This document shows, in pieces, positions 34,530 to 45,851 of a DNA stretch of 53,250 nucleotides; positions within the stretch are counted from its first letter, which is position 1, and every line of letters starts with the position of its first letter. The notes below the pieces were generated by a model that was not told the DNA's origin, searched no databases, and saw nothing but the letters and a program-made list of their open reading frames with translations. Where the stretch lies: positions 1 to 53,250 of the forward strand of contig JAOAHM010000059.1 in NCBI GenBank assembly GCA_026415235.1, in the 5' to 3' direction. A program made the translations under genes and the position numbers. The stretch comes from Ignavibacteria bacterium. Lineage in GTDB: Bacteria > Bacteroidota > Ignavibacteria > Ch128b.

Positions 34530-35363
34530 CTACTTTCTTCTTTTTACAATGTATTTATCGGATAATTTATTTTTCTTCCTTGTTTTCAAACCTTTTGCAT
34601 ATTGACCCCATGGTGATGTTGGATGTTGCCAACCACCACCTGATTTGCTTTTTCCTTCACCACCACCATTTGGATGGTCAATCGGGTTCATTGCAACACC
34701 ACGGACATAAGATCTCCAACCAAGCCATCTGTTTCTACCAGCTTTACCTAAACTTATATTTTCATGATCTGCATTACCAACAACCCCATAAGTACAATAG
34801 CAATTTACATTAACTAATCTAACTTCACCTGAAGGAAGTTTTAAATGTACATATTTACCTTCTCTTGCGACAACTTGAGCAGAAGTTCCTGCACTTCTCG
34901 CTAATTGCCCACCTTTACCTGGTTTGAGCTCAACATTGTGAACAAAACTACCAAGAGGGACAATTCCCAATGGCATTGCATTACCAGGTTTAATCTCTAC
35001 ATTTTCACCAGCAATTATTGTTTCTCCGACTTTTAAGCCATTTGGAGCTAAAATGTATCGTTTTTCACCATCTGCGTAATGAATTAGCGCAATTCGAGCC
35101 GATCTATTTGGGTCATACTCAATTGAATGTACAGTACCAGGAATGTTTCTTTTGTCTCGTTTGAAATCGATTATTCTGTACATTCTTTTATGTCCACCAC
35201 CACGATGACGTGCCGTTAATCTACCATAATTATTTCTTCCACCAGATTTTTTCAATGGTTCGAGAAGAGATTTCTCTGGTTCAGTTTTAGTGATTTCAGA
35301 GAAATCTGGTAATATTGCAAATCTTTGTGATGGTGTTACTGGTTTTAATTTTTTAAGTCCCAT
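34530..35363 (-). CDS. rplB: Ribosomal protein L2
   Basis: A 277-aa core 50S protein needed for subunit joining and peptidyl transfer. It has [20 protein letters not shown], the SH3-like middle ([20 protein letters not shown]) and the conserved loop [20 protein letters not shown] holding the peptidyl-transferase-linked His. Confidence 0.98.
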   Translation of the reverse strand: MGLKKLKPVTPSQRFAILPDFSEITKTEPEKSLLEPLKKSGGRNNYGRLTARHRGGGHKRMYRIIDFKRDKRNIPGTVHSIEYDPNRSARIALIHYADGEKRYILAPNGLKVGETIIAGENVEIKPGNAMPLGIVPLGSFVHNVELKPGKGGQLARSAGTSAQVVAREGKYVHLKLPSGEVRLVNVNCYCTYGVVGNADHENISLGKAGRNRWLGWRSYVRGVAMNPIDHPNGGGEGKSKSGGGWQHPTSPWGQYAKGLKTRKKNKLSDKYIVKRRK

Positions 35364-35381
35364 TCTAATTCATCCTTGCAA

Positions 35382-35690
35382 TTATATGTTCTCAAAGAAA
35401 TCTATTTTTTGACCTTCAGCTAAAGTTACATAAGCTTTTTTGATTGTTGCAGTTCGTCCGGTGAAACGACCAGACCTTGTGAACTGTGTTTTGGTCTTTC
35501 CTTTTCTGACTACAGTTCTAACATTGATAACTTTTACATTAAACTTTTTTTCAACGGCATTAGCAATTTCAATTTTATTCGCATTACGTGCAACTTCGAA
35601 ACCATAAACATTAACACCCTTATCTTGTAAAGCTGTCAACTTTTCGGTTAACAAAGGTCTTATCAATATTTGATTAATTTGTTTACTCAT
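35382..35690 (-). CDS. rplW: Ribosomal protein L23
   Basis: A 102-aa tunnel-exit protein, docking site for SRP and trigger factor. It has ILIRPLLTEKLTALQDKGVN, KIEIANAVEKKFNVKVINVR and GRTATIKKAYVTLAEGQKID. The start overlaps the rplD stop by 8 bp. Confidence 0.96.
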   Translation of the reverse strand: MSKQINQILIRPLLTEKLTALQDKGVNVYGFEVARNANKIEIANAVEKKFNVKVINVRTVVRKGKTKTQFTRSGRFTGRTATIKKAYVTLAEGQKIDFFENI

Positions 35691-36315
35691 GGCTAAACTT
35701 CTGATTAATTAAATTCAATGCACTTTCCTGAAGCAATAAAACTTTATTATTTAGAATATCATAAGTAGAAGCTTTAGGCGCCTCTAAAATGTTTAACTTT
35801 GGAATATTTCTACCAGAGAGATAAATAGTTTTATCGTATGAACCAGTTAGTAAAAGTGTCTTTTTATCCTCAAGCTTTAATGCCTTGAGGATATTAAACA
35901 TTTCTTTTGTTTTTGGCTGTTCAAATTGAAAATCTTCAACGACAATAATTTGATTATTTTTTGCTTTGTAAGTTAAAGCAGATAAACGAGCCAAAGTTTT
36001 AATTTTTTTAGGAATTTTCATTTCATAGTCGCGTGGTTTTGGACCGAACACAGTACCACCACCAACCCAAAGAGGAGAACGGATTGAACCAGCACGAGCA
36101 GTTCCTCTACCTTTCTGTCTCCAAGGTTTTCGACCACCACCACGCACTTCACTTCTTTCTTTGGTTTTAGCTGTTCCTTGCCTTTGATTAGCAAGAAATG
36201 CTTTAACTGCTAAGTAAATAGCATGGTCGTTTGGTTCTATTCCAAATACATCCGGATTTAATTCGATTTGTCTTCCGGTTAATGTTCCATCTATTTTATA
36301 TACATCAACTTTCAT
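35683..36315 (-). CDS. rplD: Ribosomal protein L4
   Basis: A 210-aa protein with an extended loop in the peptide tunnel (RGGGRKPWRQKGRGTARAGS; VFGPKPRDYEMKIPKKIK). In E. coli L4 also autoregulates the S10 operon; no such leader was recognised here. It is flanked by rplC (2-bp gap) and rplW (overlap). Confidence 0.97.
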   Translation of the reverse strand: MKVDVYKIDGTLTGRQIELNPDVFGIEPNDHAIYLAVKAFLANQRQGTAKTKERSEVRGGGRKPWRQKGRGTARAGSIRSPLWVGGGTVFGPKPRDYEMKIPKKIKTLARLSALTYKAKNNQIIVVEDFQFEQPKTKEMFNILKALKLEDKKTLLLTGSYDKTIYLSGRNIPKLNILEAPKASTYDILNNKVLLLQESALNLINQKFSHE

Positions 36316-36317
36316 GT

Positions 36318-36938
36318 TTACTTCTTAATCAATTTCACATATCCATTTATATGACCAGGAATTGCACCTTTGATAAATATTAGGTTCTGGTCTTTGTCTA
36401 TTTTGACGATTTTAAGATTTCTTATTGAAACTTTGTCACCGCCCATTCGTCCAGCCATTCTTTGACCTTTAAACACACGGCTTGGAAATGAACTTGCACC
36501 AATCGAACCTGGAGCTCTTAACCTATCACTCTGACCGTGAGATACAGGTCCGCCACCAAAACCATGTCTTTTAACAACTCCCTGAAATCCTTTACCTTTT
36601 GAAATTCCTTGAACTGTAATCTTATCACCTTCGTTAAAAATCTCTACCGATATCTTCTGACCTAATTGCAAATCTTTCAAATCGAAGTCTCTAAATTCTG
36701 CCAGGAATTTCTTTGGCGAAACTCCAGCTTTGTTAAAATGACCAATTAATGGCTTATTGGTACTTCTAAGTCTTCTCTCATCGAATCCTAATTGAACTGC
36801 ATCGTACCCATCTTTGTCTTTAGTTTTAATTTGAGTTACGAAGCAGGGACCAGCCTCTACAATCGTAACTGGAATAACATTTCCATTTTCATCAAAAATT
36901 CTTGTCATTCCTGTTTTTTTACCTAAAAGGCCTATCAT
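36318..36938 (-). CDS. rplC: Ribosomal protein L3
   Basis: A 206-aa early-assembly 50S protein (MIGLLGKKTGMTRIFDENGN; the GFQGVVKRHGFGGGPVSHGQ loop near the peptidyl-transferase centre; PGSIGASSFPSRVFKGQRMA). The ATG at 36938 is chosen. A longer frame begins with TTG at 36950, but that TTG overlaps the GGAG which serves the ATG six bases downstream. Confidence 0.96.
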   Translation of the reverse strand: MIGLLGKKTGMTRIFDENGNVIPVTIVEAGPCFVTQIKTKDKDGYDAVQLGFDERRLRSTNKPLIGHFNKAGVSPKKFLAEFRDFDLKDLQLGQKISVEIFNEGDKITVQGISKGKGFQGVVKRHGFGGGPVSHGQSDRLRAPGSIGASSFPSRVFKGQRMAGRMGGDKVSIRNLKIVKIDKDQNLIFIKGAIPGHINGYVKLIKK

Positions 36939-36950
36939 TATATTCTCCAA

Positions 36951-37265
36951 CTATGCATTGACTTTAATCTCAATATCGACACCCGCTGGGATATCGAGTT
37001 TCATTAGTGAATCAATTGTTTTGTTATTTGAATTTATAATGTCGATTAATCTCTTGTGTGAACGTATTTCAAATTGATCACGTGATTTTTTATCAACATG
37101 AGGAGATCTAAGAACAGTATAAACGGTTCTTTTAGTTGGCAAAGGAATGGGACCTGAGACTAAGGCTCCCGTACTTCTTACAGTTTTAATTATCTTCTCA
37201 GCTGACTTATCTAACAAGTTATGGTCGTAAGATTTTAATTTAATGCGTATCTTTTGACTCTGCAC
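36951..37265 (-). CDS. rpsJ: Ribosomal protein S10
   Basis: A 104-aa 30S head protein that also acts with NusB in antitermination ([56 protein letters not shown]). GTG start with GGAG upstream. It heads the S10 block, 31 bp after tuf. Confidence 0.97.
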   Translation of the reverse strand: MQSQKIRIKLKSYDHNLLDKSAEKIIKTVRSTGALVSGPIPLPTKRTVYTVLRSPHVDKKSRDQFEIRSHKRLIDIINSNNKTIDSLMKLDIPAGVDIEIKVNA

Positions 37266-37296
37266 TTCTTAAATCTCCTTAAATATACTTTCTTTA

Positions 37297-38505
37297 TTAT
37301 TCAAGAATTTTAGTTACAACACCAGCACCAACAGTTCTACCACCTTCACGAATAGCGAAACGCAATCCCTCTTCCATAGCAATTTCTGAAATCAAATCAA
37401 CTGTTAATTTCACATTGTCACCTGGCATAACCATTTCAACACCTTCTGGTAAGGTTACAACACCAGTAACATCAGTTGTTCTGAAATAGAATTGTGGTCT
37501 ATATCCAGAGAAGAATGGAGTATGACGTCCACCTTCTTCTTTTGATAAGACGTAAACTTCACATTCAAATTTCTTGTGAGGAGTTATACTACCTGGTTTT
37601 GCTAAAACCATTCCTCTTTCAATTTCATCTTTTCCAATTCCTCTCAAAAGCAAACCTGCGTTATCACCAGCGATTGCTTCATCAAGTTCTTTTCTGAACA
37701 TTTCAATACCAGTGACAACTGTTTTCTTATGTTGACCAAGACCAATTAACTCAACTTCTTCATTAAGTTTGATTCTTCCTCTTTCAACTCTACCAGTTGC
37801 AACAGTTCCACGACCTGTAATACTGAAAACATCTTCTACAGGCATTAAGAATGGTTTATCAATATCTCGTTGTGGCAATGGAATATAATTATCAAGTGCA
37901 TCAACCAATTCCCAAATGCATTTGAATTCTGGTTCATCTGGTGTAGAATTTGGTTGCAGTGCTTTTTCCATTGCTTTTAATGCACTACCTCTAATGACTG
38001 GAATTTCATCTCCAGGAAACTCATATTTTGAAAGTAATTCTCTAACTTCCATTTCTACTAAATCTAATAGCTCTGGATCATCTACTGCGTCAACTTTATT
38101 CATAAATACAACGATAGCGGGAACACCAACTTGACGGGCGAGAAGAATATGTTCTCTTGTTTGAGGCATAGGACCATCGGTAGCAGCAACGACTAAGATT
38201 GCACCATCCATTTGTGCTGCACCGGTAATCATGTTTTTAATATAGTCTGCGTGACCTGGGCAGTCAACATGTGCATAATGTCTTTTTTCAGAAGAATATT
38301 CAACGTGTGCAGTTGCAATGGTAATACCACGTGCTTTTTCTTCTGGTGCGTTATCAATAGAGTCGAAGGTTCTTACTTGAGCAAGATTTTTCTTAGCAAG
38401 AACCATTGTTATTGCTGCTGTTAAAGTTGTCTTACCATGATCCACGTGACCAATTGTTCCAACATTCACGTGAGGTTTACTTCTATCAAATTTTTCCTTT
38501 GCCAT
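37297..38505 (-). CDS. tuf: Elongation factor Tu
   Basis: A 402-aa GTPase that delivers aminoacyl-tRNA. G1 is [10 protein letters not shown], switch [17 protein letters not shown]3 DCPGHADY and G4 NKVD; domains 2 and 3 are complete ([28 protein letters not shown]). It lies between fusA and rpsJ. It is the only tuf in the window, since none is found in the tRNA cluster near secE. Confidence 0.98.
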   Translation of the reverse strand: MAKEKFDRSKPHVNVGTIGHVDHGKTTLTAAITMVLAKKNLAQVRTFDSIDNAPEEKARGITIATAHVEYSSEKRHYAHVDCPGHADYIKNMITGAAQMDGAILVVAATDGPMPQTREHILLARQVGVPAIVVFMNKVDAVDDPELLDLVEMEVRELLSKYEFPGDEIPVIRGSALKAMEKALQPNSTPDEPEFKCIWELVDALDNYIPLPQRDIDKPFLMPVEDVFSITGRGTVATGRVERGRIKLNEEVELIGLGQHKKTVVTGIEMFRKELDEAIAGDNAGLLLRGIGKDEIERGMVLAKPGSITPHKKFECEVYVLSKEEGGRHTPFFSGYRPQFYFRTTDVTGVVTLPEGVEMVMPGDNVKLTVDLISEIAMEEGLRFAIREGGRTVGAGVVTKILE

Positions 38506-38532
38506 TTTTGTTTCTCCTTTTAATTGATAAAA

Positions 38533-40632
38533 TTATACTGTAATACTTTCTTTTCCACCAATTGATTTTTCAATTATTTGATCTGCTATTTGTTTTGGAA
38601 CTTCTTGATAAAAAGCAAATTGCATTGTGTATAAAGCTCTTCCTTGTGTCATAGATCTCAAAACGGTTGCATAACCAAACATCTCAGATAGAGGCACTAA
38701 AGCTCTAATGACTTGCGCATCTTTTCTTGCACTAAATCCTTCTATTTTCCCTCGTCTCGAATTCAAATCACCCATAACATCACCTAAGTATTCCTCAGGC
38801 GTGACTACTTCTACTTCCATTATTGGTTCAAGTAAAATTGGATTAGCTTTCTTTGCAGCTTCTTTAAATGCGATTGAACCGGCAATTCTGAACGATAATT
38901 CATCAGAGTCAACTTCATGATATGAACCATCAAACAAAGTAACTTTTACATCAACAACTGGATAACCTGCTAATACTCCGTTTCTCATCGCTTCTTCTAT
39001 ACCAGCAGAAACTGCTGGAATATATTCTTTTGGAACAACACCACCTACAATTTTATTAATAAACTCGTATCCTTTCCCTTTTTCATTAGGTTCGATTTCT
39101 ATCCATACATGTCCATATTTACCACGACCGCCAGTCTGACGAATAAACTTTCCTTCAGCTTGAACTTTCTTTGTAATCGTTTCTCTATAAGCTACTTGAG
39201 GTTTACCAACATTAGCTTCAACTTTAAATTCTCTCTTCATTCTATCAACTAAAATCTCAAGATGAAGTTCACCCATTCCAGCAATTAAAGTCTGACCAGT
39301 TTCCTCGTTAACACTAACTCTAAAAGTTGGATCTTCATCTGCTAGTTTGTTTAATGCTTCAGATAATTTATCTTGATCTGCTTTTGTCTTAGGTTCAATT
39401 GCAATTTGTATAACTGGCTCTGGAAATTCCATTTTTTCCAAAATTATTGGATCAGATTCATCACACAATGTATCGCCAGTTTTTGTGAACTTTAATCCAA
39501 CAGCTGCTGCAATATCACCAGCATAAACTTCATCAATATCTGTTCTATGATTTGCATGCATTTGAAGAAGTCTACCTAATCTTTCTTTCTTCTCTTTAGT
39601 CGAATTATAAACATAAGAACCAGCTGTTGCCTTTCCTGAATAGACTCTAAAAAATGTTAATCTTCCAACATAAGGATCGCTCATAATCTTAAATGCTAAA
39701 GCAGTAAACTTCTCATCTTCAGTCAATTTACGAGTAACTAAATCATTTAAGTGTGGATGATGACCTACAATTGGAGGTAAATCTGCGGGTGAAGGCAAGA
39801 AATCAATTACAGCATCCAATAAAAGTTGAATACCTTTATTTTTGAAAGCAGAACCACAAAGAACTGGTACAATTGTACCTTTAATAGTTGCTTGTCTTAT
39901 TACTCTCTTAATTTCTTCTTCAGTGATTTCTTCACCTTCAAGATATTTTACGAGCAAAGTATCGTCAATATCGGATACAGATTCTAATAATTTTGTTCTA
40001 TTTTCTTTAGCGTAATTTTCTAAGTCTTTTGGTATGTCAAAAATTTCAAACTTAGTTCCAAGTGGATCCTCAGTATACATCACAGCCTTCATTCGAATCA
40101 AATCTACAACACCAGTGAACATGTCACCTTCGCCAATCGGAATTTGAATAGGCACTGGATTAGCACCTAATCTATCCTTCATCATCTGAATAACATTAAA
40201 GAAATCGGCACCTACTCTATCCATTTTGTTCACAAAAGCAATTCTTGGAACGCCGAATTTATCTGCTTGTCGCCATACTGTTTCAGATTGGGGCTCAACA
40301 CCTCCAACAGCGCAAAATAGGGCAACTGCGCCATCTAAAACTCGTAATGAACGTTCTACTTCAACTGTAAAATCAACATGTCCAGGGGTGTCAATAATAT
40401 TAATTCTATGACCTTTCCATTCGCAAGTTGTTGCAGCACTTGTAATGGTTATACCTCTTTCACGCTCTTGCTCCATAAAATCCATCGTAGCAGAGCCATC
40501 GTGAACTTCGCCCATTCGATGCACTTTACCGGTATAAAACAGAATTCTTTCTGTTGTAGTAGTTTTACCGGCATCGATATGAGCCATAATTCCAATATTT
40601 CTAAGTTTCTCTATCGGTAATCCTCTAGGCAT
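38533..40632 (-). CDS. fusA: Elongation factor G
   Basis: A 699-aa translocase GTPase. It has [15 protein letters not shown] (G1), [17 protein letters not shown] (switch I), DTPGHVDF (G3), [10 protein letters not shown] (G4), the domain IV loop [18 protein letters not shown] and domain V ([20 protein letters not shown]). It has its normal place between rpsG and tuf. Confidence 0.97.
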   Translation of the reverse strand: MPRGLPIEKLRNIGIMAHIDAGKTTTTERILFYTGKVHRMGEVHDGSATMDFMEQERERGITITSAATTCEWKGHRINIIDTPGHVDFTVEVERSLRVLDGAVALFCAVGGVEPQSETVWRQADKFGVPRIAFVNKMDRVGADFFNVIQMMKDRLGANPVPIQIPIGEGDMFTGVVDLIRMKAVMYTEDPLGTKFEIFDIPKDLENYAKENRTKLLESVSDIDDTLLVKYLEGEEITEEEIKRVIRQATIKGTIVPVLCGSAFKNKGIQLLLDAVIDFLPSPADLPPIVGHHPHLNDLVTRKLTEDEKFTALAFKIMSDPYVGRLTFFRVYSGKATAGSYVYNSTKEKKERLGRLLQMHANHRTDIDEVYAGDIAAAVGLKFTKTGDTLCDESDPIILEKMEFPEPVIQIAIEPKTKADQDKLSEALNKLADEDPTFRVSVNEETGQTLIAGMGELHLEILVDRMKREFKVEANVGKPQVAYRETITKKVQAEGKFIRQTGGRGKYGHVWIEIEPNEKGKGYEFINKIVGGVVPKEYIPAVSAGIEEAMRNGVLAGYPVVDVKVTLFDGSYHEVDSDELSFRIAGSIAFKEAAKKANPILLEPIMEVEVVTPEEYLGDVMGDLNSRRGKIEGFSARKDAQVIRALVPLSEMFGYATVLRSMTQGRALYTMQFAFYQEVPKQIADQIIEKSIGGKESITV

Positions 40633-40652
40633 AAATTAAGTTAACTCCAATC

Positions 40653-41120
40653 TTACCATTTAAAGTGAGCGAATGCTTTGTTAGCTTCAGCCATTCTATG
40701 CGTATCTTCTTTTTTCTTGATTGCAGCACCTTCATTGTTTGCAGCTGCAATCAGTTCAGCAGCTAATTTATTAGCAAAAGATTTATCTTTTCTTTCTCTA
40801 GCAAAATTTATAATCCACCTTAAAGCAAGAGCAATTTGTCTTTCAGGTCGCACCTCAGTCGGAACTTGATATGTTGCACCACCAATTCTTCTACTTCTAA
40901 CTTCAATCATTGGCTTAACATTATTCACAGCTTTTAAGAATACTTCAAGTGGATTTTTGTTAGTTCTTTCTTTAATGATGTCAAATGCACCATAAACAAG
41001 TTTTCTTGCTACATTCTTTTTACCACGCTTCATCACATAGTTAATGAGCTTTGTAACTAAGACCTCATTATAAATTGGATCTGGTGGTAAAATTCTTTTT
41101 TCTGCTCTTCTCTTTCTCAT
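40653..41120 (-). CDS. rpsG: Ribosomal protein S7
   Basis: A 155-aa primary binder of the 16S rRNA 3' domain. It starts [20 protein letters not shown] and continues [20 protein letters not shown] to the C-terminal [15 protein letters not shown]. It lies 2 bp after rpsL. Confidence 0.97.
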   Translation of the reverse strand: MRKRRAEKRILPPDPIYNEVLVTKLINYVMKRGKKNVARKLVYGAFDIIKERTNKNPLEVFLKAVNNVKPMIEVRSRRIGGATYQVPTEVRPERQIALALRWIINFARERKDKSFANKLAAELIAAANNEGAAIKKKEDTHRMAEANKAFAHFKW

Positions 41121-41122
41121 AA

Positions 41123-41506
41123 CTACTTACTTGCTGTTTTTGCTTTTTTAGTACCGTATTTAGATCTACCTTGTTTTCTATCAGCTACACCAGCTGCATC
41201 TAAAGTTCCACGAATAATATGATAACGAACACCTGGCAAATCTTTTACTCTTCCGCCTCGTACCAACACAATCGAGTGCTCTTGAAGATTATGTCCTTCT
41301 CCAGGTATATATGCCGTAACTTCAATACCATTTGAAAGACGAACACGGGCTACTTTTCTTAAAGCGGAATTCGGTTTCTTTGGTGTCGTTGTATAAACAC
41401 GGGTGCATACACCTCTCTTTTGAGGGCAACCCTGAAGAGCTGGTGACTTGCTCTTACTTTTAACTTTGACTCTATTCTGTCTGACTAATTGATTTATTGT
41501 TGGCAA
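41123..41506 (-). CDS. rpsL: Ribosomal protein S12
   Basis: A 127-aa decoding-centre protein and site of streptomycin-resistance changes. It has [36 protein letters not shown] (wild-type K at the classical resistance position) and [20 protein letters not shown]. The start is TTG with GGAG eight bases above, so no good ATG is being missed. It follows rpoC after 72 bp. Confidence 0.97.
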   Translation of the reverse strand: MPTINQLVRQNRVKVKSKSKSPALQGCPQKRGVCTRVYTTTPKKPNSALRKVARVRLSNGIEVTAYIPGEGHNLQEHSIVLVRGGRVKDLPGVRYHIIRGTLDAAGVADRKQGRSKYGTKKAKTASK

Positions 41507-41539
41507 ATCTACTTCTCCGTTTTATAAAAATTTAGCTTC

Positions 41540-41573
41540 GCAATATAACATTTCAAATTATTTTAATCAATAG
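41540..41573 (-). promoter_or_regulatory. Candidate promoter for rpsL/str genes (-33/-7 type)
   Basis: On the minus strand TTG (41568-41570) is followed 20 bases on by TATATTGC (41540-41547). This is close to the Bacteroidota TTTG-N(19-21)-TAnnTTTG promoter that the short RpoD here should use. It lies in the 72-bp rpoC-rpsL gap, 34 bp above the rpsL start. One TTG and one octamer in AT-rich DNA are weak evidence. Confidence 0.35.
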
Positions 41574-41578
41574 TCAAT

Positions 41579-44500
41579 TTACTTTTTAACTTTAGTAGTT
41601 TCAGTAATTGGTTTTTGTTCAGACACAAATTCAGCTGATGTGAGAATTAAATTTCTAAACTTCTTCAGACCTGTACCAGCTGGTATCTTATGACCAATAA
41701 CAACATTTTCTTTCAATCCTAACAAGTAGTCGGTCTTTGCTTCCGTTGCTGCATCAGTAAGAACTTTTGTTGTTTCCTGGAATGAAGCTGCTGAGAGGAA
41801 GCTTTCCGTTGATAATGCTGCTGCAGTAATTCCTAAGAGTACAGGTTCCGAAGTTGCTGGTTGAGCATCACGAAATTCAACTAATTTTTTATTTCTCTTT
41901 CGAAGCTCAATATTAACATCTCTAACTTTATTTCTATCTACTACTTGACCATTTCTAAATCTCGAATCACCTCTATTCAAAATAACTACTGATTGTGTAA
42001 TTTTACTGTTTTCTTCATCAAGAACATATTTATCAACTAAATCATTCTCTAAAAACTTAGTATCACCTGGGTCTAACACTTTTACTTTCTGCAACATTTG
42101 TTTAACAATAATCTCAATATGTTTATCGTTTATCTTTACACCTTGTAAGCGATAAACTTCTTGAATTTCATTTACTAAGAATTCTTGAACTGCACCTGGA
42201 CCTTTAATTCTCAAAATATCATGTGGATCTAAATCACCGTCAGTGAGTTTGTCTCCAGCTTTTACAGTATCACCATTTTGAACAAGAACATGTTTTCCCA
42301 CAGAAATTGAATATGTCTTCTGTGTTAATCCATCAATTGAAGTGATGATAATATCTCTTGTACCTCTTCTTTGGGCACCAAAAGTTACAACACCGTCGAA
42401 TTCAGCGATAATTGCGGGATCGTGTGGCCTTCTCGCTTCAAATAATTCTGTAACTCTTGGTAAACCACCAGTGATGTCTCTTGTTTTACCAATTTCTCTT
42501 GGAATTTTTGCAACTATAGTTCCTGCTTGAATTTCTTGTCCTTCCCTAACGATTATATGTGCTTTCGCTGGGATGATTATTTCATGAACTTTTTCGTTGT
42601 TCCTTATTATATTAATTCTTGGTACTAATGATTTGTCACGAGACTCAATTACTACCTGTTGAATATGACCAGTCTGTTCATCACTCTCATGTCTGAATGT
42701 TATATTTTCCACCATATCTTGGAACTGAACAATACCACCTTCTTCAGAAAGAATAACTGCATTATATGGGTCATGATTGTATAAAATAGTTCCTCTTTCA
42801 ACTTTTTGATTTTCTTCAACTACAATTTCAGCACCATAAGGAACTTCGTATCTTCTCAATACTCTGCCATCATTATCAATAATTCCAATTACACCATTTC
42901 TTCCTAATGCAACTTTAACTTTTTCACCAAATTCATTTATCTTTTCTACATATTTCAAATGTTCGAAGAATGTTTTTCCTTCGAAACGAGATGTGATTTG
43001 TGATGTTTCAACTATTCTGCTTGCAGCACCACCGATGTGGAAAGTTCTCAAAGTTAACTGAGTTCCTGGTTCACCAATTGATTGTGCTGCAATAATTCCA
43101 ACTGCTTCACCAACATCAACGAGTTTACCGGTAGTAAGATTTCTACCATAACATTTCGCACATACACCGCGTTTACTTTCACAAGTAAGTACTGTTCTAA
43201 TCTTTACTGATTCAACGGCTGTTTCACCGATTCTTTCTGCAATTTCTTCAGTTATCAATTCGCCTTGTTCGCATAAGATTTCACCAGTTAGCGGATCCTT
43301 CACATCATCTGCAGCAACTCGACCTAAAATTCTTTCGGATAGAGGCTCTCTAATTTCTTCACCATCTTTGAGTGCAGTAATCTCAATATTTCGTACTGTA
43401 CCGCAATCATATTGAGTTACAACAACATCTTGACTGACATCTACAAGCCTTCTTGTCAAATAACCAGCATCTGCAGTTTTCAATGCTGTATCAGCAAGAC
43501 CTTTTCTTGCACCGTGCGTTGAAATAAAGTATTCAATAACTGAAAGACCCTCTTTGAAATTGGAGATGATAGGACTTTCAATAATTTCACCAGCTTGACC
43601 AGTTAAACTCTTTTGTGGCTTAGCCATCAATCCACGCATACCAGCAAGCTGACGAACTTGCTCTTTAGAACCTCGAGCACCTGAGTCTATCATCATCCAA
43701 AGTGGATTAAATCCATCTTGAGATTTCTTTAATGTATCAATAAGAGCATCAGCAACATTATTCGTTGTATGAGTCCAGATATCAATAATCTTGTTGTATC
43801 TTTCACCTTCAGAGATGTAACCTTCTTGCCACTGGTTGAGAACTTTTTTGACTTCTTTATTTGATTTTTCGACAAACTGCCATTTCAATTCTGGAACAAT
43901 CATATCGTCAACATTAATTGAGATACCACCCATCGTTGCGTACTTGAAACCAATATCTTTTAAGTCATCCAAAAATTGAGCAGTTCTAACATTTCCAAGT
44001 TTTCTAAACATTTTTCCAATTAGCGAACCGAAAGATTTCTTAACCAGTAACTCATTGATGAATCCCATCTCTTTCGGAACAATTCGATTGAAAATTACTC
44101 GACCAACCGATGTCTCAATCAACTCATCATTAATTCTTACTTTTATCCTTGCATGTAAGCCAACTTTTTTGTTTTCATAGGCAATTAATACTTCATCGGG
44201 TGAACTGAAGACTTTTCCTTCGCCCAAATCACCATCTTTAATCTTTGTAAGATAATAACAACCTAAGATGATATCCTGTGTTGGGATAACAATTGGATTA
44301 CCGTTTTGTGGTGAAAGGATATTGTGACTTGAAAGTAATAGCAATTGACATTCAAGTATAGCTTCAGGAGACAATGGAACATGCACAGCCATTTGATCGC
44401 CATCGAAATCGGCGTTGAAAGCTGTACATACCATTGGGTGTATTTCGATAGCCTTAGTTGTTACAAGTATTGGTTGAAATGCTTGAATTCCTAATCTGTG

Positions 44501-45820
44501 GAGCGTTGGTGCTCGGTTTAACATTACTGGATGTGAGTCAACTATTCGCTCTAAGATTTCCCATACAATCGGTTGTTTCTTATCAATAACTTTTCTTGCA
44601 CTCTTTACAGTTTTTACATAACCTCTTTCAATAAGTTTGTTAATTACAAATGGTTTGAATAATTCCAGAGCCATATCTCTATTCAAACCGCACTGATGTA
44701 ATTTGAGCTCTGGATTAACAACGATTACTGAACGACCTGAATAATCAACTCGTTTTCCTAACAAGTTTTGTCTGAAACGACCCTGTTTACCTTTTAAAAT
44801 ATCTGAAAGTGATTTAAGAGCTCTATTTGATTCTGCTCTAACTACATTGGTTCTTCGTGAGTTATCAAACAATGCATCAACTGCTTCCTGAAGCATTCTT
44901 TTTTCATTTCTCAAAATTACATCAGGAGCTTTGATATCAATTAATCTTTTTAGTCTGTTATTTCTAATAATAACTCTACGATAAAGGTCATTCAAATCGC
45001 TTGTGGCAAATCTTCCACCTTCGAGAGGGACAAGGGGACGAAGTTCAGGTGGAATTACAGGAACAACATTTACAATCATCCATTCAGGTTTATTTTCTGG
45101 AGCTCCTTCACGAGGTTTGAAGGATTCAATAATTTTCAAACGTTTTAATAATTCCTGTTTTTTCTGTTGAGAAGTCTCTTCTTTTAATTGAGTTCTTAAT
45201 TCAAGGCTCAAAGCTTCAGGGTCAACCTTTTTTAATAAAGCTTGAAGAGCTTCGCCCCCCATTTTTACAACAAACTTTCTCGGATCGTCATCAGGCAACT
45301 TCTCATTATCAGGAGGTAATTTGCTTAATGTTTCAAAATACTGTTCTTCAGTAAGCAGGTCTTTTTCTTTTAATCCTGTTGGACCTGGATTTATAACGAC
45401 ATAAGTTTCGTAATAGACTATCTTTTCTAAATCCTTCGTTGAATAACCTAAAACATTTCCGATTTTGCTAGGTTGTGAACGGAAGAACCAAATGTGGACT
45501 ACGGGAACTGCAAGTTGAATATGACCCATTCGCTCTCGGCGAACAGATTTAGTAGTAACCTCTACACCGCAACGGTCACATATAATACCTTTATATCTTA
45601 TCCTTTTATATTTACCACAATGGCATTCCCAATCTCGAGTAGGACCAAAGATTTTTTCACAGAATAATCCATCTTTCTCTGGTCTGAATGATCTGTAATT
45701 AATTGTTTCTGGTTTAGTTACTTCGCCATAAGAGCGTTTGAGAATTACATCAGGATTAGCAAGACTTATGGTAATCTTTGAAATCGTTTTAGTTTGTTGT
45801 TCTGTTCTTACTGTTGTCAT
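41579..45820 (-). CDS. rpoC: RNA polymerase beta' subunit
   Basis: A 1413-aa catalytic subunit. The N-terminal zinc site [20 protein letters not shown], the catalytic triad [17 protein letters not shown], the bridge helix and trigger loop region ([20 protein letters not shown]) and the second zinc site ([16 protein letters not shown]) are all present. It begins 31 bp after rpoB and is one continuous frame. Confidence 0.98.
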   Translation of the reverse strand: MTTVRTEQQTKTISKITISLANPDVILKRSYGEVTKPETINYRSFRPEKDGLFCEKIFGPTRDWECHCGKYKRIRYKGIICDRCGVEVTTKSVRRERMGHIQLAVPVVHIWFFRSQPSKIGNVLGYSTKDLEKIVYYETYVVINPGPTGLKEKDLLTEEQYFETLSKLPPDNEKLPDDDPRKFVVKMGGEALQALLKKVDPEALSLELRTQLKEETSQQKKQELLKRLKIIESFKPREGAPENKPEWMIVNVVPVIPPELRPLVPLEGGRFATSDLNDLYRRVIIRNNRLKRLIDIKAPDVILRNEKRMLQEAVDALFDNSRRTNVVRAESNRALKSLSDILKGKQGRFRQNLLGKRVDYSGRSVIVVNPELKLHQCGLNRDMALELFKPFVINKLIERGYVKTVKSARKVIDKKQPIVWEILERIVDSHPVMLNRAPTLHRLGIQAFQPILVTTKAIEIHPMVCTAFNADFDGDQMAVHVPLSPEAILECQLLLLSSHNILSPQNGNPIVIPTQDIILGCYYLTKIKDGDLGEGKVFSSPDEVLIAYENKKVGLHARIKVRINDELIETSVGRVIFNRIVPKEMGFINELLVKKSFGSLIGKMFRKLGNVRTAQFLDDLKDIGFKYATMGGISINVDDMIVPELKWQFVEKSNKEVKKVLNQWQEGYISEGERYNKIIDIWTHTTNNVADALIDTLKKSQDGFNPLWMMIDSGARGSKEQVRQLAGMRGLMAKPQKSLTGQAGEIIESPIISNFKEGLSVIEYFISTHGARKGLADTALKTADAGYLTRRLVDVSQDVVVTQYDCGTVRNIEITALKDGEEIREPLSERILGRVAADDVKDPLTGEILCEQGELITEEIAERIGETAVESVKIRTVLTCESKRGVCAKCYGRNLTTGKLVDVGEAVGIIAAQSIGEPGTQLTLRTFHIGGAASRIVETSQITSRFEGKTFFEHLKYVEKINEFGEKVKVALGRNGVIGIIDNDGRVLRRYEVPYGAEIVVEENQKVERGTILYNHDPYNAVILSEEGGIVQFQDMVENITFRHESDEQTGHIQQVVIESRDKSLVPRINIIRNNEKVHEIIIPAKAHIIVREGQEIQAGTIVAKIPREIGKTRDITGGLPRVTELFEARRPHDPAIIAEFDGVVTFGAQRRGTRDIIITSIDGLTQKTYSISVGKHVLVQNGDTVKAGDKLTDGDLDPHDILRIKGPGAVQEFLVNEIQEVYRLQGVKINDKHIEIIVKQMLQKVKVLDPGDTKFLENDLVDKYVLDEENSKITQSVVILNRGDSRFRNGQVVDRNKVRDVNIELRKRNKKLVEFRDAQPATSEPVLLGITAAALSTESFLSAASFQETTKVLTDAATEAKTDYLLGLKENVVIGHKIPAGTGLKKFRNLILTSAEFVSEQKPITETTKVKK

Positions 45821-45851
45821 TTTTCAAACTCACAATTAGTTTTAGTTGTTC

